A stretch of 28,012 nt of DNA from positions 1-28,012 of IMG/VR virus record IMGVR_UViG_3300007346_000162. The stretch is one strand, 5' to 3'. Numbering within the stretch: position 1 is the stretch's first letter; each line of letters begins with the position of its first letter. Positions 17,201 to 24,794 of the stretch are shown here, one piece after another. The translations under genes were made by a program, and so were the position numbers. The stretch comes from a virus. The notes under the pieces were generated by a model. That model saw nothing but the letters and a program-made list of their open reading frames with translations, did no database searches and was not told the DNA's origin.

Positions 17201-17746
17201 GTTTACAATAGAGGGAGAGACAGCATTGTAAAATGGAGACTACCAGTCTCTATGAACATGGCTGGTGGTATGGCTATCCACAAGGATAACCTATACTGGT
17301 GTGCTAGAACCTATGATGGCACTCGTCGTGGTCAGGTGTTCCATCGACGACAAACTGGCACTACGTATGATTATCTAGACAATCTTGATGCTATTTCAAT
17401 GACATTGCGAATGACTTGGGATTCAATGGAAGCACCGTCTGATTACTTCAATGCAATCTTCCTTAAGTTGTTTCAGTTTGCTCCTGAACAGTATGTCGGT
17501 GCCTTTGACTTGTCTGTTAAAGAGTACAGAAGCTACGACGAAAGTACTATATACACGAATGCTAATAGGACGTTTAGCACATCGACTGAGAGGCAAAAGC
17601 GTATCAAGTTAAAGAGCGGTAGAGCTTCAGCTATCAGTGTTAGCTTTACCAACGACACAGCTATGGAGAAGCCTGTACTTACTGGCTACGAGTATGAAGT
17701 TCGCAATCCATACCTTTCACGAATCAAAGCAGGGAGGAACGGATGA
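14279..17746 (+). CDS. large tail nozzle / DNA-stabilisation protein (P22 gp10 or T7 gp12-like)
   Basis: The product is 1155 residues. The N-terminus NFSNFKGLNQGADDLTRPVEFADEATNVEV..GAIIKRRG is the hallmark of podoviral nozzle proteins (F.G.N....P......A....N.......G...RRPG type). Many beta strands follow. The C-terminal third contains the propeller-like NHQGLIVGSGNPDDPEAVYFED, then DDMLAVFKEDSYFNV and FGCPSHAALVKMDNVLVFPS. It closes the tail channel below the adaptor. It is longer than P22 gp10 (about 470) and T7 gp12 (about 790). The extra length appears to be an N-terminal insertion around residues 80-400 with Ig-like or lectin-like features. The stop overlaps the next start as ATGA. Confidence 0.78.
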   Translation: MSAPGGIRRNFSNFKGLNQGADDLTRPVEFADEATNVEVTRKGAIIKRRGGKPESGLESNIGDGLYTHHFAKANDIQFTGYKFGGSAAFVPYVNPSTGVGGENWTGTASSVLADDANIITINTANAVFVSDYVVLTDFNFDIPENVEITGFSFETKMSNDIVTPGLQSSRIEITTDGGTTFSRANTVQPYSENTLPSTTPAIARFHTPQHKYGASELTSSVVNSSNFGFGIRMSWASNRDTAIKNYFYIKCGVHYRTRTLTEREETLFTIGDNLYQKKRGTFVITYSGANTATLDVLPNPTANTIDVDIKENGSSIAGFPKSYSATDTIGTLYTDINGLSDYSVVATPIARINGNQSDTQTITVDSSPLTYKANDRIGFYHSGFNYVVWRWVFYTTATTIVVDSRVSVSDNAWLGLGAEPVSNLPQIEALSLPTGTDVTIEVPYWEGVSNVASTECYALQQDNLPPNPGVWTERPFKSDVEQDVAESRNVSFVSSRDVMYFAMPFYLNDGIPDSEYLDGQPAPILQNSGLWKYDGLDCYLAGLPKMTKPSSIDVTNDSLGSGLTTNSTYKYRLQYVYVDYRGNEISGPLTDEIAINTSTYTNVEFVWSAAENPDGSVVYLGNLLRNMAAPFPVREASMNHVLAPSFTQQTTIDVFEYHGIIPGLKVVVWDNSVKRFVERTVLSCTENTVTIDEPISWDIADTQFQYSTYIITPFRMRMWRTVADGSLFYFCQDVAGIRAFGGVTAGYVRFGDGVPDAALGAPLIEVDRQPSLFPKLKYLTNHQGLIVGSGNPDDPEAVYFEDIVSIESSPAASSNFRVSGSTSSGAVTALASDNDDMLAVFKEDSYFNVVGDLDSLSFQVLEVSKNEFGCPSHAALVKMDNVLVFPSNNGFKAVSGGQLITDFRDRLIDDLTDNFYVQVNNQVIPFEDEDKFVIKRATAIYDPSTRQYICYIPCESGTPGFLQNRTVNDNSRVFVYNRGRDSIVKWRLPVSMNMAGGMAIHKDNLYWCARTYDGTRRGQVFHRRQTGTTYDYLDNLDAISMTLRMTWDSMEAPSDYFNAIFLKLFQFAPEQYVGAFDLSVKEYRSYDESTIYTNANRTFSTSTERQKRIKLKSGRASAISVSFTNDTAMEKPVLTGYEYEVRNPYLSRIKAGRNG

Positions 17747-18189
17747 GGCGGTTAAAGACAGGTCGTACGGCTAATACTGTAGGTAACGAACAGCGTGTAC
17801 CTAACGTACTCAGGGGGCTGCAGAACAAGTCTATATCTGAGGCTACGTATAAGCAGGGTCAGGAGAAAGAAACGGGAGAGACGTGGATAACGGGTGCTCC
17901 TATATATCGGCAGGTGCTAAGCCTTGGCACATTACCGGATGCTTCGACGGCACAAGTAATTAAGTTCTATTCAGTTCCGAACAGTGTAGGTAGAATGTTG
18001 AGCATGGAGGGTATGGCATACCGGGATGATGGGTTTGTGCATCTTCCTATCCCGTATGTTGATGACATGGCAGGAAACTATATTCAACCGACGTTCTATC
18101 CCAACGGAGGAGGATTGCGTATTCAATATGTTGGTTTTGATTACAGCATTTATAACGAAGCGCATGTAGTATTGAGATATATCAAGTAG
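17743..18189 (+). CDS. small fibre-like protein (GxPIYR domain)
   Basis: The product is 148 residues, starting within an ATGA overlap with the nozzle gene. Residues about 46-65 read GETWITGAPIYRQVLSLGTLP. This matches the TWxDGKPIYRKxxxxGxLP start of a small beta domain found at the C-termini of many phage tail or fibre proteins. The ending (GLRIQYVGFDYSIYNEAHVVLRYIK) matches the usual closing strands (a Y-aromatic pair then V.L.Y.K). Residues 1-45 are basic and perhaps form the attachment arm. It follows the nozzle protein, a natural place for a short tail fibre or plug. Function is inferred from the domain. Confidence 0.65.
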   Translation: MRRLKTGRTANTVGNEQRVPNVLRGLQNKSISEATYKQGQEKETGETWITGAPIYRQVLSLGTLPDASTAQVIKFYSVPNSVGRMLSMEGMAYRDDGFVHLPIPYVDDMAGNYIQPTFYPNGGGLRIQYVGFDYSIYNEAHVVLRYIK

Positions 18190-18197
18190 GGGATGAG

Positions 18198-19448
18198 ATG
18201 GCACAATTAACAGAAGAGCAAAGAGCGCAGATAAGAGCACTTCGAGCAGCTGAAGGTAAAGATGCAGCGAGGGCGATGCGCTTTAAAATGAGAACACAAG
18301 CAGGTTTACCAACTAATCCTGCTAATGTTCCTTCGGGAGTTAAGCAGGTTGTTCAGCAAACCCCTGAAGAGTTGGCGAGGATTAGAGAAGCTAGAAACAC
18401 TCCAGATGCAAATGGAATTAGTAATCAAATTGGCTATCGCGACGCGCAGTCACAAGGTCTTTCGCCGTTCATTCAGGAGACTCCATCTGCGCCAGCAGCT
18501 CCTCCTCCAGCAGCTCCTCCTGCACCTGCAGCCAATCCTAATCGACTAAGCCCTGAGCAAAGAGCACAGATAGCAGCACTGCGAGCATCGGAGGGTCAAG
18601 ATGCTGCGAAGGCTCTACGTTTTCAATTAAGAACGGAAGCAGGGTTACCGACTAATCCTGCTAATGCTCCTGTCCCTCCTCCTGCAGATACCGTCCCTCC
18701 TCCTGCAGACACTGCTCCGGCTGAAGACAAGCCTGTGACATTTGGTCCACGGATTAGCAAGCGTCTAGACAAGATGTTTGGTCTTGGTCAGGAGATGGTA
18801 GACAAGTTCTTACCGGACATCTCCGTACTAGGAACCGTAGACGCGTCTCGTAGTGCTCAGATGCAAGAAGCCATGGCACAAGCACAAGCAGGGCTAGGAG
18901 GACTCTCAGCAGCCGAGAATGAGGCTTTAAGAGCTAGAGGGTACGAGGAGCTTAACCGTCAGTTTATGGGCGGTCAGAGGGCACTAGGAAGGCTACAAGC
19001 GCGTTCTGGAGTACAAGGTGCAGCTGCTACAGCTCAGTTTGGGGATTTGATGAGACAAAGAGCTCAGCAGGCTGCTGGGATGGAGCAGGACCTCATGCTC
19101 AGGAACATAGCGGTACAAGACCAGCGTAGACAAGCATTCCAGAACCTTCTTAGAACAGCAGAGCAGGATGAGCTTGCAAGACAGCAGTTCAACATTGGTC
19201 AGCAAGCTAATCTCCTTAGTGGACAGCAGGCGCTCTTCTTTGGTGGTGCTGGGCTTGGTAATCAGCTTATGGAGCAAATGCGTCAGAGACGTATGGAGCG
19301 AGAGCAAATGGAGGCTATTAGGCAAGGGCAGTTGGCTCAACAAGCAGCTTGGCAGCAAGCTCAGAACGACATCTTGAATATATCTGGCGGCACAGGTCCT
19401 GGTTTGGATATGGGTCCTAATGAGCCTCAAGCTAATCCTAATGCGTAG
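18198..19448 (+). CDS. Gln/Ala-rich helical protein with duplicated module (ejection-protein candidate)
   Basis: The product is 416 residues. A 42-residue module occurs twice, at residues 4-45 and 117-158, sharing EQRAQI(R/A)ALRA.EG.DAA and RT.AGLPTNPAN. A Pro/Ala-rich linker with a 7-residue tandem repeat (PPPADTV-type) follows the second copy. From about residue 220 the protein is a long Gln/Arg/Ala-rich helix (RQAFQNLLRTAEQDELARQQF, then GQQALFFGGAGLGNQLMEQM). This length and composition fit an internal virion (ejection) protein such as P22 gp7 or T7 gp14 analogues. It is the first of three large helical products before the lysozyme. A weak GG/GAG site precedes the ATG. Confidence 0.6.
   Translation: MAQLTEEQRAQIRALRAAEGKDAARAMRFKMRTQAGLPTNPANVPSGVKQVVQQTPEELARIREARNTPDANGISNQIGYRDAQSQGLSPFIQETPSAPAAPPPAAPPAPAANPNRLSPEQRAQIAALRASEGQDAAKALRFQLRTEAGLPTNPANAPVPPPADTVPPPADTAPAEDKPVTFGPRISKRLDKMFGLGQEMVDKFLPDISVLGTVDASRSAQMQEAMAQAQAGLGGLSAAENEALRARGYEELNRQFMGGQRALGRLQARSGVQGAAATAQFGDLMRQRAQQAAGMEQDLMLRNIAVQDQRRQAFQNLLRTAEQDELARQQFNIGQQANLLSGQQALFFGGAGLGNQLMEQMRQRRMEREQMEAIRQGQLAQQAAWQQAQNDILNISGGTGPGLDMGPNEPQANPNA
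18207..18671 (+). repeat. two 126-bp intragenic direct repeats (18207-18332 and 18546-18671)
   Basis: The copies start 339 nt apart, in the same frame, and encode the duplicated 42-residue module. The DNA has diverged mainly at third positions, while the encoded EQRAQI and AGLPTNPAN are kept. This indicates an old duplication maintained by selection on the protein. Confidence 0.75.
18672..18713 (+). repeat. 2 x 21-bp tandem repeat in a proline-rich linker
   Basis: GTCCCTCCTCCTGCAGA recurs at 18672 and 18693. It encodes two VPPPAD units between the module copy and the helical region of the 416-residue protein. Confidence 0.7.
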
Positions 19449-19469
19449 TTATTAATTTGGTAGCAAGCT

Positions 19470-20828
19470 ATGGCTAAAGAAGACGAAGACGAAAAGAAGA
19501 AGGAAGAAGAGATGGCAGCCGAGGAAGCTGCTGCTGAAGCTCCTGCAGAGGAAGTTGCTACGGAGGAAGCTCCTGCTGAAGCTCCTGCTGAGGATGGCGG
19601 TGAGCCTGGTGAAGAGCAGACCGTTGGTTCTTCTTTGCGTGATGATGGCAGCGCACCAAAGTTCGAGCCTAGTGCTGAAGGTAGGCGCATGGTCGAAGAG
19701 CTTTTGACAGGCTCTGGTCCTAGTGAAGTGCAGCAGATAATTAACGACTTAGCAGACAAGATAAACACCGAACGCAAGGACATTAGAGACCTTGCTGAGC
19801 AGGCTCCGAAAGCTCCCGACCTTGCTGACCTCGTCGTTGCATTACTGCCAGTGGCACTAGGTGCTGCAGTAGGAGGCAAGCGTGGCGCTCTTGCTGGTGG
19901 AGTTGGTGGACTCGAAGGCATGGTTAAAAGCCGAGACAAGAGACAGGAGAGAATTGCTAAGGAAATAGAAAGCAAAGAAAAGTATGCTCGAACCCTAGAG
20001 GGCAGACTTACTAGTCTTCAGGGGCAAGTTGCTATTGCGTTGGAGAACCGGGTGGGCACTCTTCCGCAAGGGGTATTGGAGCAAATGGCAGGCTACACCA
20101 CGTCTGCAGTGACCACACAACAAACCTTGGACTTCTTGAATAAATTTTTCCCAGACGAAGAAAGTTTAGGGGGGTACGTCAATCGTCTTAAAGACCAATA
20201 TTTAGGCACCAAATTAAACAATGCTCAAATATTAAGTAACCTGCGTAGTAATCTTAGATTAGCGCAACAAGCAGGAATTAAAGGTGTTCCTAGTAAGCAA
20301 GACCAGGAGCTTATCGATGAAGTTCTTCGCGGTGGTAAAATTACCTTTGCCAAAATACAGAACCTCAAAAATGCGCTAGAAAACTCCGTACGTAGGCTAA
20401 TTATGGAGGCAAATGTTACGGGCGAGTCTTATAGGAAGTTTGCTAGTGGCGAAAAGCTGACGACGGAGTATGTCCAAGACATGGCTGCAAGAAGCCCCGT
20501 ACCAGGAGCAGAAGAAAGGAAGGAAGAAGAGCCGACCAAGAAAGGCGAGCCAACAAGTCCTACTATTGGAACAATAACTCAGGAGCTGACTGCAAATGGA
20601 ACCCCACAGGGGTTTTTAGTCGTGCCAATGAGAGATGACAAGCTAGGGCAGCGTATCGGAAAAGTGCCGTTTAGTATGCCGTGGGTACAAAAGTTCTTAA
20701 GTGATTCTCGAAACATGAATGCAGCAAAAAATTTCAATAACCTATCACAAAGAGAACAGGTTGAATATTTACAGCGGTTAGAAAAAGCCTTGGCAGATTA
20801 TGCTAAGACAGTACAAATTCAAGAATAA
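19470..20828 (+). CDS. acidic-headed virion protein with Gly-rich membrane segment (ejection candidate)
   Basis: The product is 452 residues. Residues 1-50 are almost only Glu, Ala, Lys and Pro (repeats of EEAPAEAPAE type). Residues about 115-150 are a hydrophobic Gly/Ala stretch (VVALLPVALGAAVGGKRGALAGGVGG) that could insert in a membrane. A charged coiled-coil region follows. The last part is helical with a GERK-poor, mixed sequence. It lies between two other large helical proteins. In P22 the gp7, gp20 and gp16 ejection proteins are clustered the same way, so an ejection role is the best inference. No clear Shine-Dalgarno precedes the ATG at 19470. Confidence 0.6.
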   Translation: MAKEDEDEKKKEEEMAAEEAAAEAPAEEVATEEAPAEAPAEDGGEPGEEQTVGSSLRDDGSAPKFEPSAEGRRMVEELLTGSGPSEVQQIINDLADKINTERKDIRDLAEQAPKAPDLADLVVALLPVALGAAVGGKRGALAGGVGGLEGMVKSRDKRQERIAKEIESKEKYARTLEGRLTSLQGQVAIALENRVGTLPQGVLEQMAGYTTSAVTTQQTLDFLNKFFPDEESLGGYVNRLKDQYLGTKLNNAQILSNLRSNLRLAQQAGIKGVPSKQDQELIDEVLRGGKITFAKIQNLKNALENSVRRLIMEANVTGESYRKFASGEKLTTEYVQDMAARSPVPGAEERKEEEPTKKGEPTSPTIGTITQELTANGTPQGFLVVPMRDDKLGQRIGKVPFSMPWVQKFLSDSRNMNAAKNFNNLSQREQVEYLQRLEKALADYAKTVQIQE

Positions 20829-20848
20829 GCGCACGGTAAGGCAAAGCT

Positions 20849-23104
20849 ATGGATGAAATCAACAACGAAGCCAGTGAGGAAGTAGCAGTAAAGGATGAAG
20901 CATCCTTGTTGTTAGAGGCTTTTGGCGATACTTCACCCGTACTTGACAGTAGGCAGGTGGCGACTGACCGTAGAACACGCAACCAACAAATCAATGATGC
21001 TTTAGGGATTATTCCATTTGATGTTGCTGAGTCAATGAGGAGAGAAGAGGAACTTGAACTTGACAAATCAATAATGGCACCTGAGGCGCTACAGGAAGCA
21101 GAACTATTTAGAAGTGGGGTTGTTGACCCTTTAATGACTGAAGCTGGCATGATTGAAACAGCTGCTGCTATCGCTGGCGCTGGACTTCCCTCTACTGTTG
21201 GTAAAGGTCTTGTTCGTCGGTATGGATTAAATATCCCTACGGAGTATGGCGGTAGTGTTATAGGCGACATTGGTAGAGGAGCAGTAGCTGGGTTTAGTTC
21301 TTCTTTGTCTGAGGAAATTGCCAACATAGTTTTGGGTGAGTTCGATTTACGAGAACAAAAAGAATTAGCCGAGAGAGGAGAGTCGGTAGTTGCTAACACT
21401 ATTTTGGACACATTGATAGAAACTGGTGTCATAGCTTTTGGTAGGCTCAGCAGTCCAGCGCGACAGTTAGTTGATGACATGAAATACATCACGAGGTCAC
21501 TGGATTCTAAAAGCGCAATAGTTAGAGCGTTTGTCGATGACGTAGAAGAATTTAATAAATACACGTTTGGTGGTGTTGGAGGAAACGCGCACACCGCTGC
21601 AGCTGCATTTGACTCATTTAAACGTAAGGTGCTTAGAAACACAAACTGGAATAAGGTTCAATCTGAAAAGATATTCAATGCAGTAGAAGAACAACTAGAT
21701 GTTGCGCTCAAAGATGTCACAACAGGCATGGATGAGGTTTTAGGAAGAGTTAGAAACAAATCCGAAGCTGCTTTCACATTACCAGACAAAAAACAAATTC
21801 CTGGCGCATACTACACAGCTCGCAATAATATTGTTAGAGGAGAAACTTCTCCCACACTAGATTTTAGACTAGGCGATTTAGAGCTTGAAGGTCTCTATGA
21901 CAATCTCAACGCTAAAAGCATCGGAGGTTTTCAAGAATGGAGTGGTGGCAAAAAGCTATCTGATGTTATCGACACGAAAAGAGGTAACACTCCTATCACA
22001 AAAGTTGTAAGACAGGAGATAGACGGTCTTTATCAAAAGTACGATAAAAAGCTTTATGATGAGCTTGTTATAACCGAACGTAATCTAATAAACAAAACGA
22101 AGAGATTAAATCAACTGCAGTTCGAGCAGAATAACAATCTATGGAATAAGCTGTCAGCAAAAGAGTATGAAGCGAAGGAGAAGCTGGTTGCTGACCTGCA
22201 AATGCAAACAGATGTGCTGAGCATCCGACGACAAAACGTCATGGATGAGCTGCAAGAGATAGTTATTCCAGCAGAAGACTTGCTTAACATTCGCAGAGGT
22301 TGGGACAAGCTATCAAAAATTGATGCCAAAACTGCAGAAGCAAATGTTGCTAGTAGACTTAGTTATGAGGCAAATTTTTTGCTTGCCAATAAATTGAGAA
22401 CTGCCATTGGTGATAGAATCACTCAGATAGACCCTAAGACAGGCGAGGTGTGGAAGAACCTCAATCAGACATATGGCGTGTTAAAACGAGTTGAGCCAAA
22501 AGTTCGCTTTCGAGCCTTGCCTGACCAAGCAGCAGACAATTTTAGAAGTCGAGGAGATGGTGGTTTTATTGCTAACTTCTTTACCAGAGAATCTCCGGTT
22601 GGCTTGTTCTATACTGGAATGCAGACGGCACAAAGCAGAAGCCAACTAAAAAAGATGACAGCAGAGGGCATCAAGCGCACAGCACAAAGCATTGCAATAC
22701 CAGCAGGATTTGTAGCGATACAGGGTCCAGGAACCGCAGCGGTCTTGTCACGTTTAGCTGAAGACTCTGGTGTGCCTGTTAGGGAATGGGCACAAGAGGT
22801 GGCGAATTACGGCGCTGAGGCTGGTTACGAAATGTTGCAGGGAGAAGCTAGAAACAGGGATATGCAGATGGATGCCATGCGTCCTCTTATTGACCTTAAA
22901 CAAGAACGTACAACCTACATCACAGATTTGATGAATGGAGTCTCACGCGCTGCAGACTATGCAAAGCAAAAGATGCAATTCAATAATGGCACGTTAGTGA
23001 AGAAACCTTTAGAGTCCACTATGCCTATGCCAGAAGAAGAGCCAGAGGAAACTCCTAAGGTTGAGATGGAAGACACTGGGCTTGGGACTAAGAAAAGGAA
23101 ATAG
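20849..23104 (+). CDS. large internal virion protein (ejection candidate)
   Basis: The product is 751 residues, mostly helical. Residues about 95-160 contain a Gly/Ala-rich hydrophobic pair (MIETAAAIAGAGLPSTVGKG, then GDIGRGAVAGFSSSLSEEIANI). A central coiled-coil region (about 390-480) has long Lys/Glu/Gln runs, and another hydrophobic stretch lies near 610-640 (SIAIPAGFVAIQGPGTAAVL). The C-terminus is Glu/Pro/Lys-rich. As the largest of the three proteins before the lysozyme, it is a counterpart by position of P22 gp16 or T7 gp16. I see no lysozyme or transglycosylase motif inside it. An AAGG lies upstream of the ATG. Confidence 0.6.
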   Translation: MDEINNEASEEVAVKDEASLLLEAFGDTSPVLDSRQVATDRRTRNQQINDALGIIPFDVAESMRREEELELDKSIMAPEALQEAELFRSGVVDPLMTEAGMIETAAAIAGAGLPSTVGKGLVRRYGLNIPTEYGGSVIGDIGRGAVAGFSSSLSEEIANIVLGEFDLREQKELAERGESVVANTILDTLIETGVIAFGRLSSPARQLVDDMKYITRSLDSKSAIVRAFVDDVEEFNKYTFGGVGGNAHTAAAAFDSFKRKVLRNTNWNKVQSEKIFNAVEEQLDVALKDVTTGMDEVLGRVRNKSEAAFTLPDKKQIPGAYYTARNNIVRGETSPTLDFRLGDLELEGLYDNLNAKSIGGFQEWSGGKKLSDVIDTKRGNTPITKVVRQEIDGLYQKYDKKLYDELVITERNLINKTKRLNQLQFEQNNNLWNKLSAKEYEAKEKLVADLQMQTDVLSIRRQNVMDELQEIVIPAEDLLNIRRGWDKLSKIDAKTAEANVASRLSYEANFLLANKLRTAIGDRITQIDPKTGEVWKNLNQTYGVLKRVEPKVRFRALPDQAADNFRSRGDGGFIANFFTRESPVGLFYTGMQTAQSRSQLKKMTAEGIKRTAQSIAIPAGFVAIQGPGTAAVLSRLAEDSGVPVREWAQEVANYGAEAGYEMLQGEARNRDMQMDAMRPLIDLKQERTTYITDLMNGVSRAADYAKQKMQFNNGTLVKKPLESTMPMPEEEPEETPKVEMEDTGLGTKKRK

Positions 23105-23106
23105 AG

Positions 23107-23850
23107 ATGCCAGACGAGTCAAAACAACAATCAGCATTAGATGAAGTAATTGATGCTACTGAAAAGAATCAGGAGCAAAGCTCGCTTGATTTAGCAACGA
23201 AGCTAGTTGCTGCTTTTGAGGGCTTTTGCCCACTAGCATACTATGCTACGGATATTGAAGAAAAAAACAACAAACTTACAGTCGGGTATGGCACTACGGT
23301 TATAGATGGCAAACCTGTTAAACCCGGAACAAAAGTAACGAAGGATGAAGCTAAGGCTCTGCTAAAAAAACGATTAGAGAAGGACTTGGTGCAAGTTCGC
23401 AAAATGGTGACTCGTGAAATTACGCCAGCACAAGAAGCCGTTCTTGTATCTTTAGCCTATAATTCTGGTGCTAAATTTGTACGCAATAGCAAGTTTCTTA
23501 AGAAGCTAAACAAATCTGGGTGGGAAGCTGCAAGGTCTGAGCTATGGGATTGGAATGTACAGGAAGACCCAGACACAGGAAAAATGAAAGTACAAAGGGG
23601 TCTAACACACAGGCGCGTTGTAGAAGAGGCAATAGGTAGCGGAGAGCCTCCTTCGGTAGTAAACCAGAAAAGACCAACGAAATATCAGTGGGATGAGAAA
23701 GTAGAAAAATTCAAAGACGTTGGTTTTAGCACTTGGGATGATTGGGAACCACCAAAGAAAGAAGAAAAGGAAAAACTCAAAGAAGAAGAGGAAAAACCTA
23801 AGGTAATGCAAAATGTCGGAATCTTCGATAGAAACAGTACAACGGCTTAA
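23107..23850 (+). CDS. T4-type lysozyme (GH24 endolysin) with C-terminal extension
   Basis: The product is 247 residues. Residues about 30-175 match the GH24 fold: AFEGFCPLAYYATD, then KLTVGYGTT, AQEAVLVSLAYNSG and VQRGLTHRR. Glu38 is the catalytic acid and Thr58 the usual third residue. The family Asp is expected nine residues after the Glu, but Ala47 stands there; Asp49 is the nearest acid and a short EEKNNK insertion follows. The last 60 residues are Lys/Glu-rich and outside the fold. There is no signal peptide, so a holin is needed for release. It cleaves the peptidoglycan glycan strand. It begins 2 nt after the previous stop and overlaps the next gene by 38 nt. Confidence 0.9.
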   Translation: MPDESKQQSALDEVIDATEKNQEQSSLDLATKLVAAFEGFCPLAYYATDIEEKNNKLTVGYGTTVIDGKPVKPGTKVTKDEAKALLKKRLEKDLVQVRKMVTREITPAQEAVLVSLAYNSGAKFVRNSKFLKKLNKSGWEAARSELWDWNVQEDPDTGKMKVQRGLTHRRVVEEAIGSGEPPSVVNQKRPTKYQWDEKVEKFKDVGFSTWDDWEPPKKEEKEKLKEEEEKPKVMQNVGIFDRNSTTA

Positions 23851-24103
23851 CTGGGCTGTTATCTTATTTCTGACTCTTCATACTGCTGGTGCAATCTGGT
23901 GGGCATCTAGGTTGCAAGCAGGCTTTGACTACATGTCCCAACAGATAGGTGAGCTAAAGGATGAGCTTCGTGCGGTAAGTAAGGACAAGTATACAGCGCA
24001 GGAAGCACAACGAGACTTGACTGTAATCTTAGATAGGTACGAAATACTTCGAGTTCGAATACAGAGGCTAGAAGCTCATGTCTTTAAACACGAGGGACAG
24101 TAA
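23813..24103 (+). CDS. single-membrane-segment coiled-coil protein, inner-spanin candidate
   Basis: The product is 96 residues. A single hydrophobic segment (about 13-32, LNWAVILFLTLHTAGAIWWA) is followed by a long charged coiled coil (ISQQIGELKDELRAVSK-type, then LDRYEILRVRIQRLEAHV). This N-anchor plus periplasmic coiled-coil layout is that of Rz-like inner spanins. Its place just after the lysozyme, overlapping it by 38 nt, supports a lysis role. I found no Rz1-like lipoprotein frame embedded in it. The lipoprotein at 1352-1828 is the only outer-membrane candidate in the window. A holin (class III) is the alternative. AAGGT lies near the start. Confidence 0.6.
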   Translation: MSESSIETVQRLNWAVILFLTLHTAGAIWWASRLQAGFDYMSQQIGELKDELRAVSKDKYTAQEAQRDLTVILDRYEILRVRIQRLEAHVFKHEGQ

Positions 24104-24584
24104 GCATACGCATTGCAATCTTACGAATCTCATGGAGTGGCACCAGATAGCCCTCGCTATAGTACGTCTCATTCTTGCAGCAGCGCTTTTGATATTTCTT
24201 AGTCCACTCGTGCAAGCTATCACGTAACGTCACCATATTAATTACTGCAGCTCTATTCATAGGTGGCACGTAGTATACTAGTAGCTGCGCTACGCTGGTG
24301 TATGCCCATCCCAGCTTTCCATTGCTGCTATTACTGAGAGTCTCGATGAAGGCGTTGGTTGTTAGCCCTGCCATCTCATCAGCTTTATACTCTACTGACA
24401 GTCTCCGTTTCGGAGTGCCCTTGTAGGTGAATATTCTATCGAGTCCAAGCTTTTGCAACTCCATAGGCACTGCTTTTACTTCGAAGAATCTCAGGAAGTA
24501 CAGGTCTAGTGTATGTTCGTGCTTAGCACCAATCTCAAGTTGTTCATTGAAGTTGTATGGTTTATCGGCAGTCGACATAGCCAC
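24084..24584 (-). CDS. PD-(D/E)XK-type nuclease
   Basis: The product is 166 residues. Residues 47-67 read GLDRIFTYKG...SVEYK, giving the nuclease motif Asp49...Glu65-Tyr-Lys67. Acidic residues in the N-terminal helix (Glu17, Glu23) could complete the site. A GNAFIE-like TTNAFIETLS follows, as in small phage nucleases. It is the last leftward gene and its 3' end overlaps the end of the converging spanin-like gene by 20 nt. The start is GTG 24584 (or ATG 24578), in the 3' end of a 40-residue membrane peptide gene, so translation is probably coupled. It could act in recombination, DNA processing or host DNA breakdown. Confidence 0.7.
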   Translation of the reverse strand: MAMSTADKPYNFNEQLEIGAKHEHTLDLYFLRFFEVKAVPMELQKLGLDRIFTYKGTPKRRLSVEYKADEMAGLTTNAFIETLSNSSNGKLGWAYTSVAQLLVYYVPPMNRAAVINMVTLRDSLHEWTKKYQKRCCKNETYYSEGYLVPLHEIRKIAMRMLTVPRV

Positions 24585-24684
24585 AGCTTTTCATCTCACA
24601 CGTTGGACAGCTGATGTATACGACAGTGAATGATAGTAGCAGCATGAATGCTCCCATCATGAAGGCAACTAATAAATCTCCCAT
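24562..24684 (-). CDS. 40-residue membrane peptide
   Basis: ATG 24684 is preceded by AAGGAG (8 nt away, on the leftward strand) and opens a 40-codon frame to TAA at 24562-24564. The product starts MGDLLVAFMMGAFMLLLSFTV, a single hydrophobic segment. It ends with four Cys (YISCPTCEMKSCGYVDC) in CxxC-like spacing that could bind metal or form disulfides. It overlaps the start of the nuclease gene by 23 nt. The strong ribosome site and the overlap support a real gene. The function is unknown. Confidence 0.6.
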   Translation of the reverse strand: MGDLLVAFMMGAFMLLLSFTVVYISCPTCEMKSCGYVDCR

Positions 24685-24759
24685 CGCGTTTTCTCCTTTA
24701 CGTGAAACTACTATAGCTCCAAACTATTTGAGCCGGAAGGCATAAAGTTGGTACTCGCT

Positions 24760-24794
24760 GGGGTAGGGGGTTGTATTATCCTCTGCCCCTTTTT
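24760..24794 (+). terminator. rightward intrinsic terminator inside the leftward module
   Basis: GGGGTAG (24760-24766) pairs with CTGCCCC (24783-24789) with one G-U wobble, and TTTTT follows (24790-24794). The T-run is only on the + strand, so it would stop rightward transcripts, about 650 nt past the last rightward gene. It lies over the 3' end of the leftward 168-residue gene. Confidence 0.6.

Noticed and set aside
19427-19975. 182-codon frame on the - strand
   Set aside because: It mirrors the Glu/Ala-rich start of the 452-residue protein, giving Ser/Ala runs; this is an artefact of low-complexity codons.
20803-21642. 279-codon frame on the - strand
   Set aside because: It is antisense to the 751-residue protein, is Ser/Ala/Leu-rich and low complexity, and opposes all neighbouring genes.
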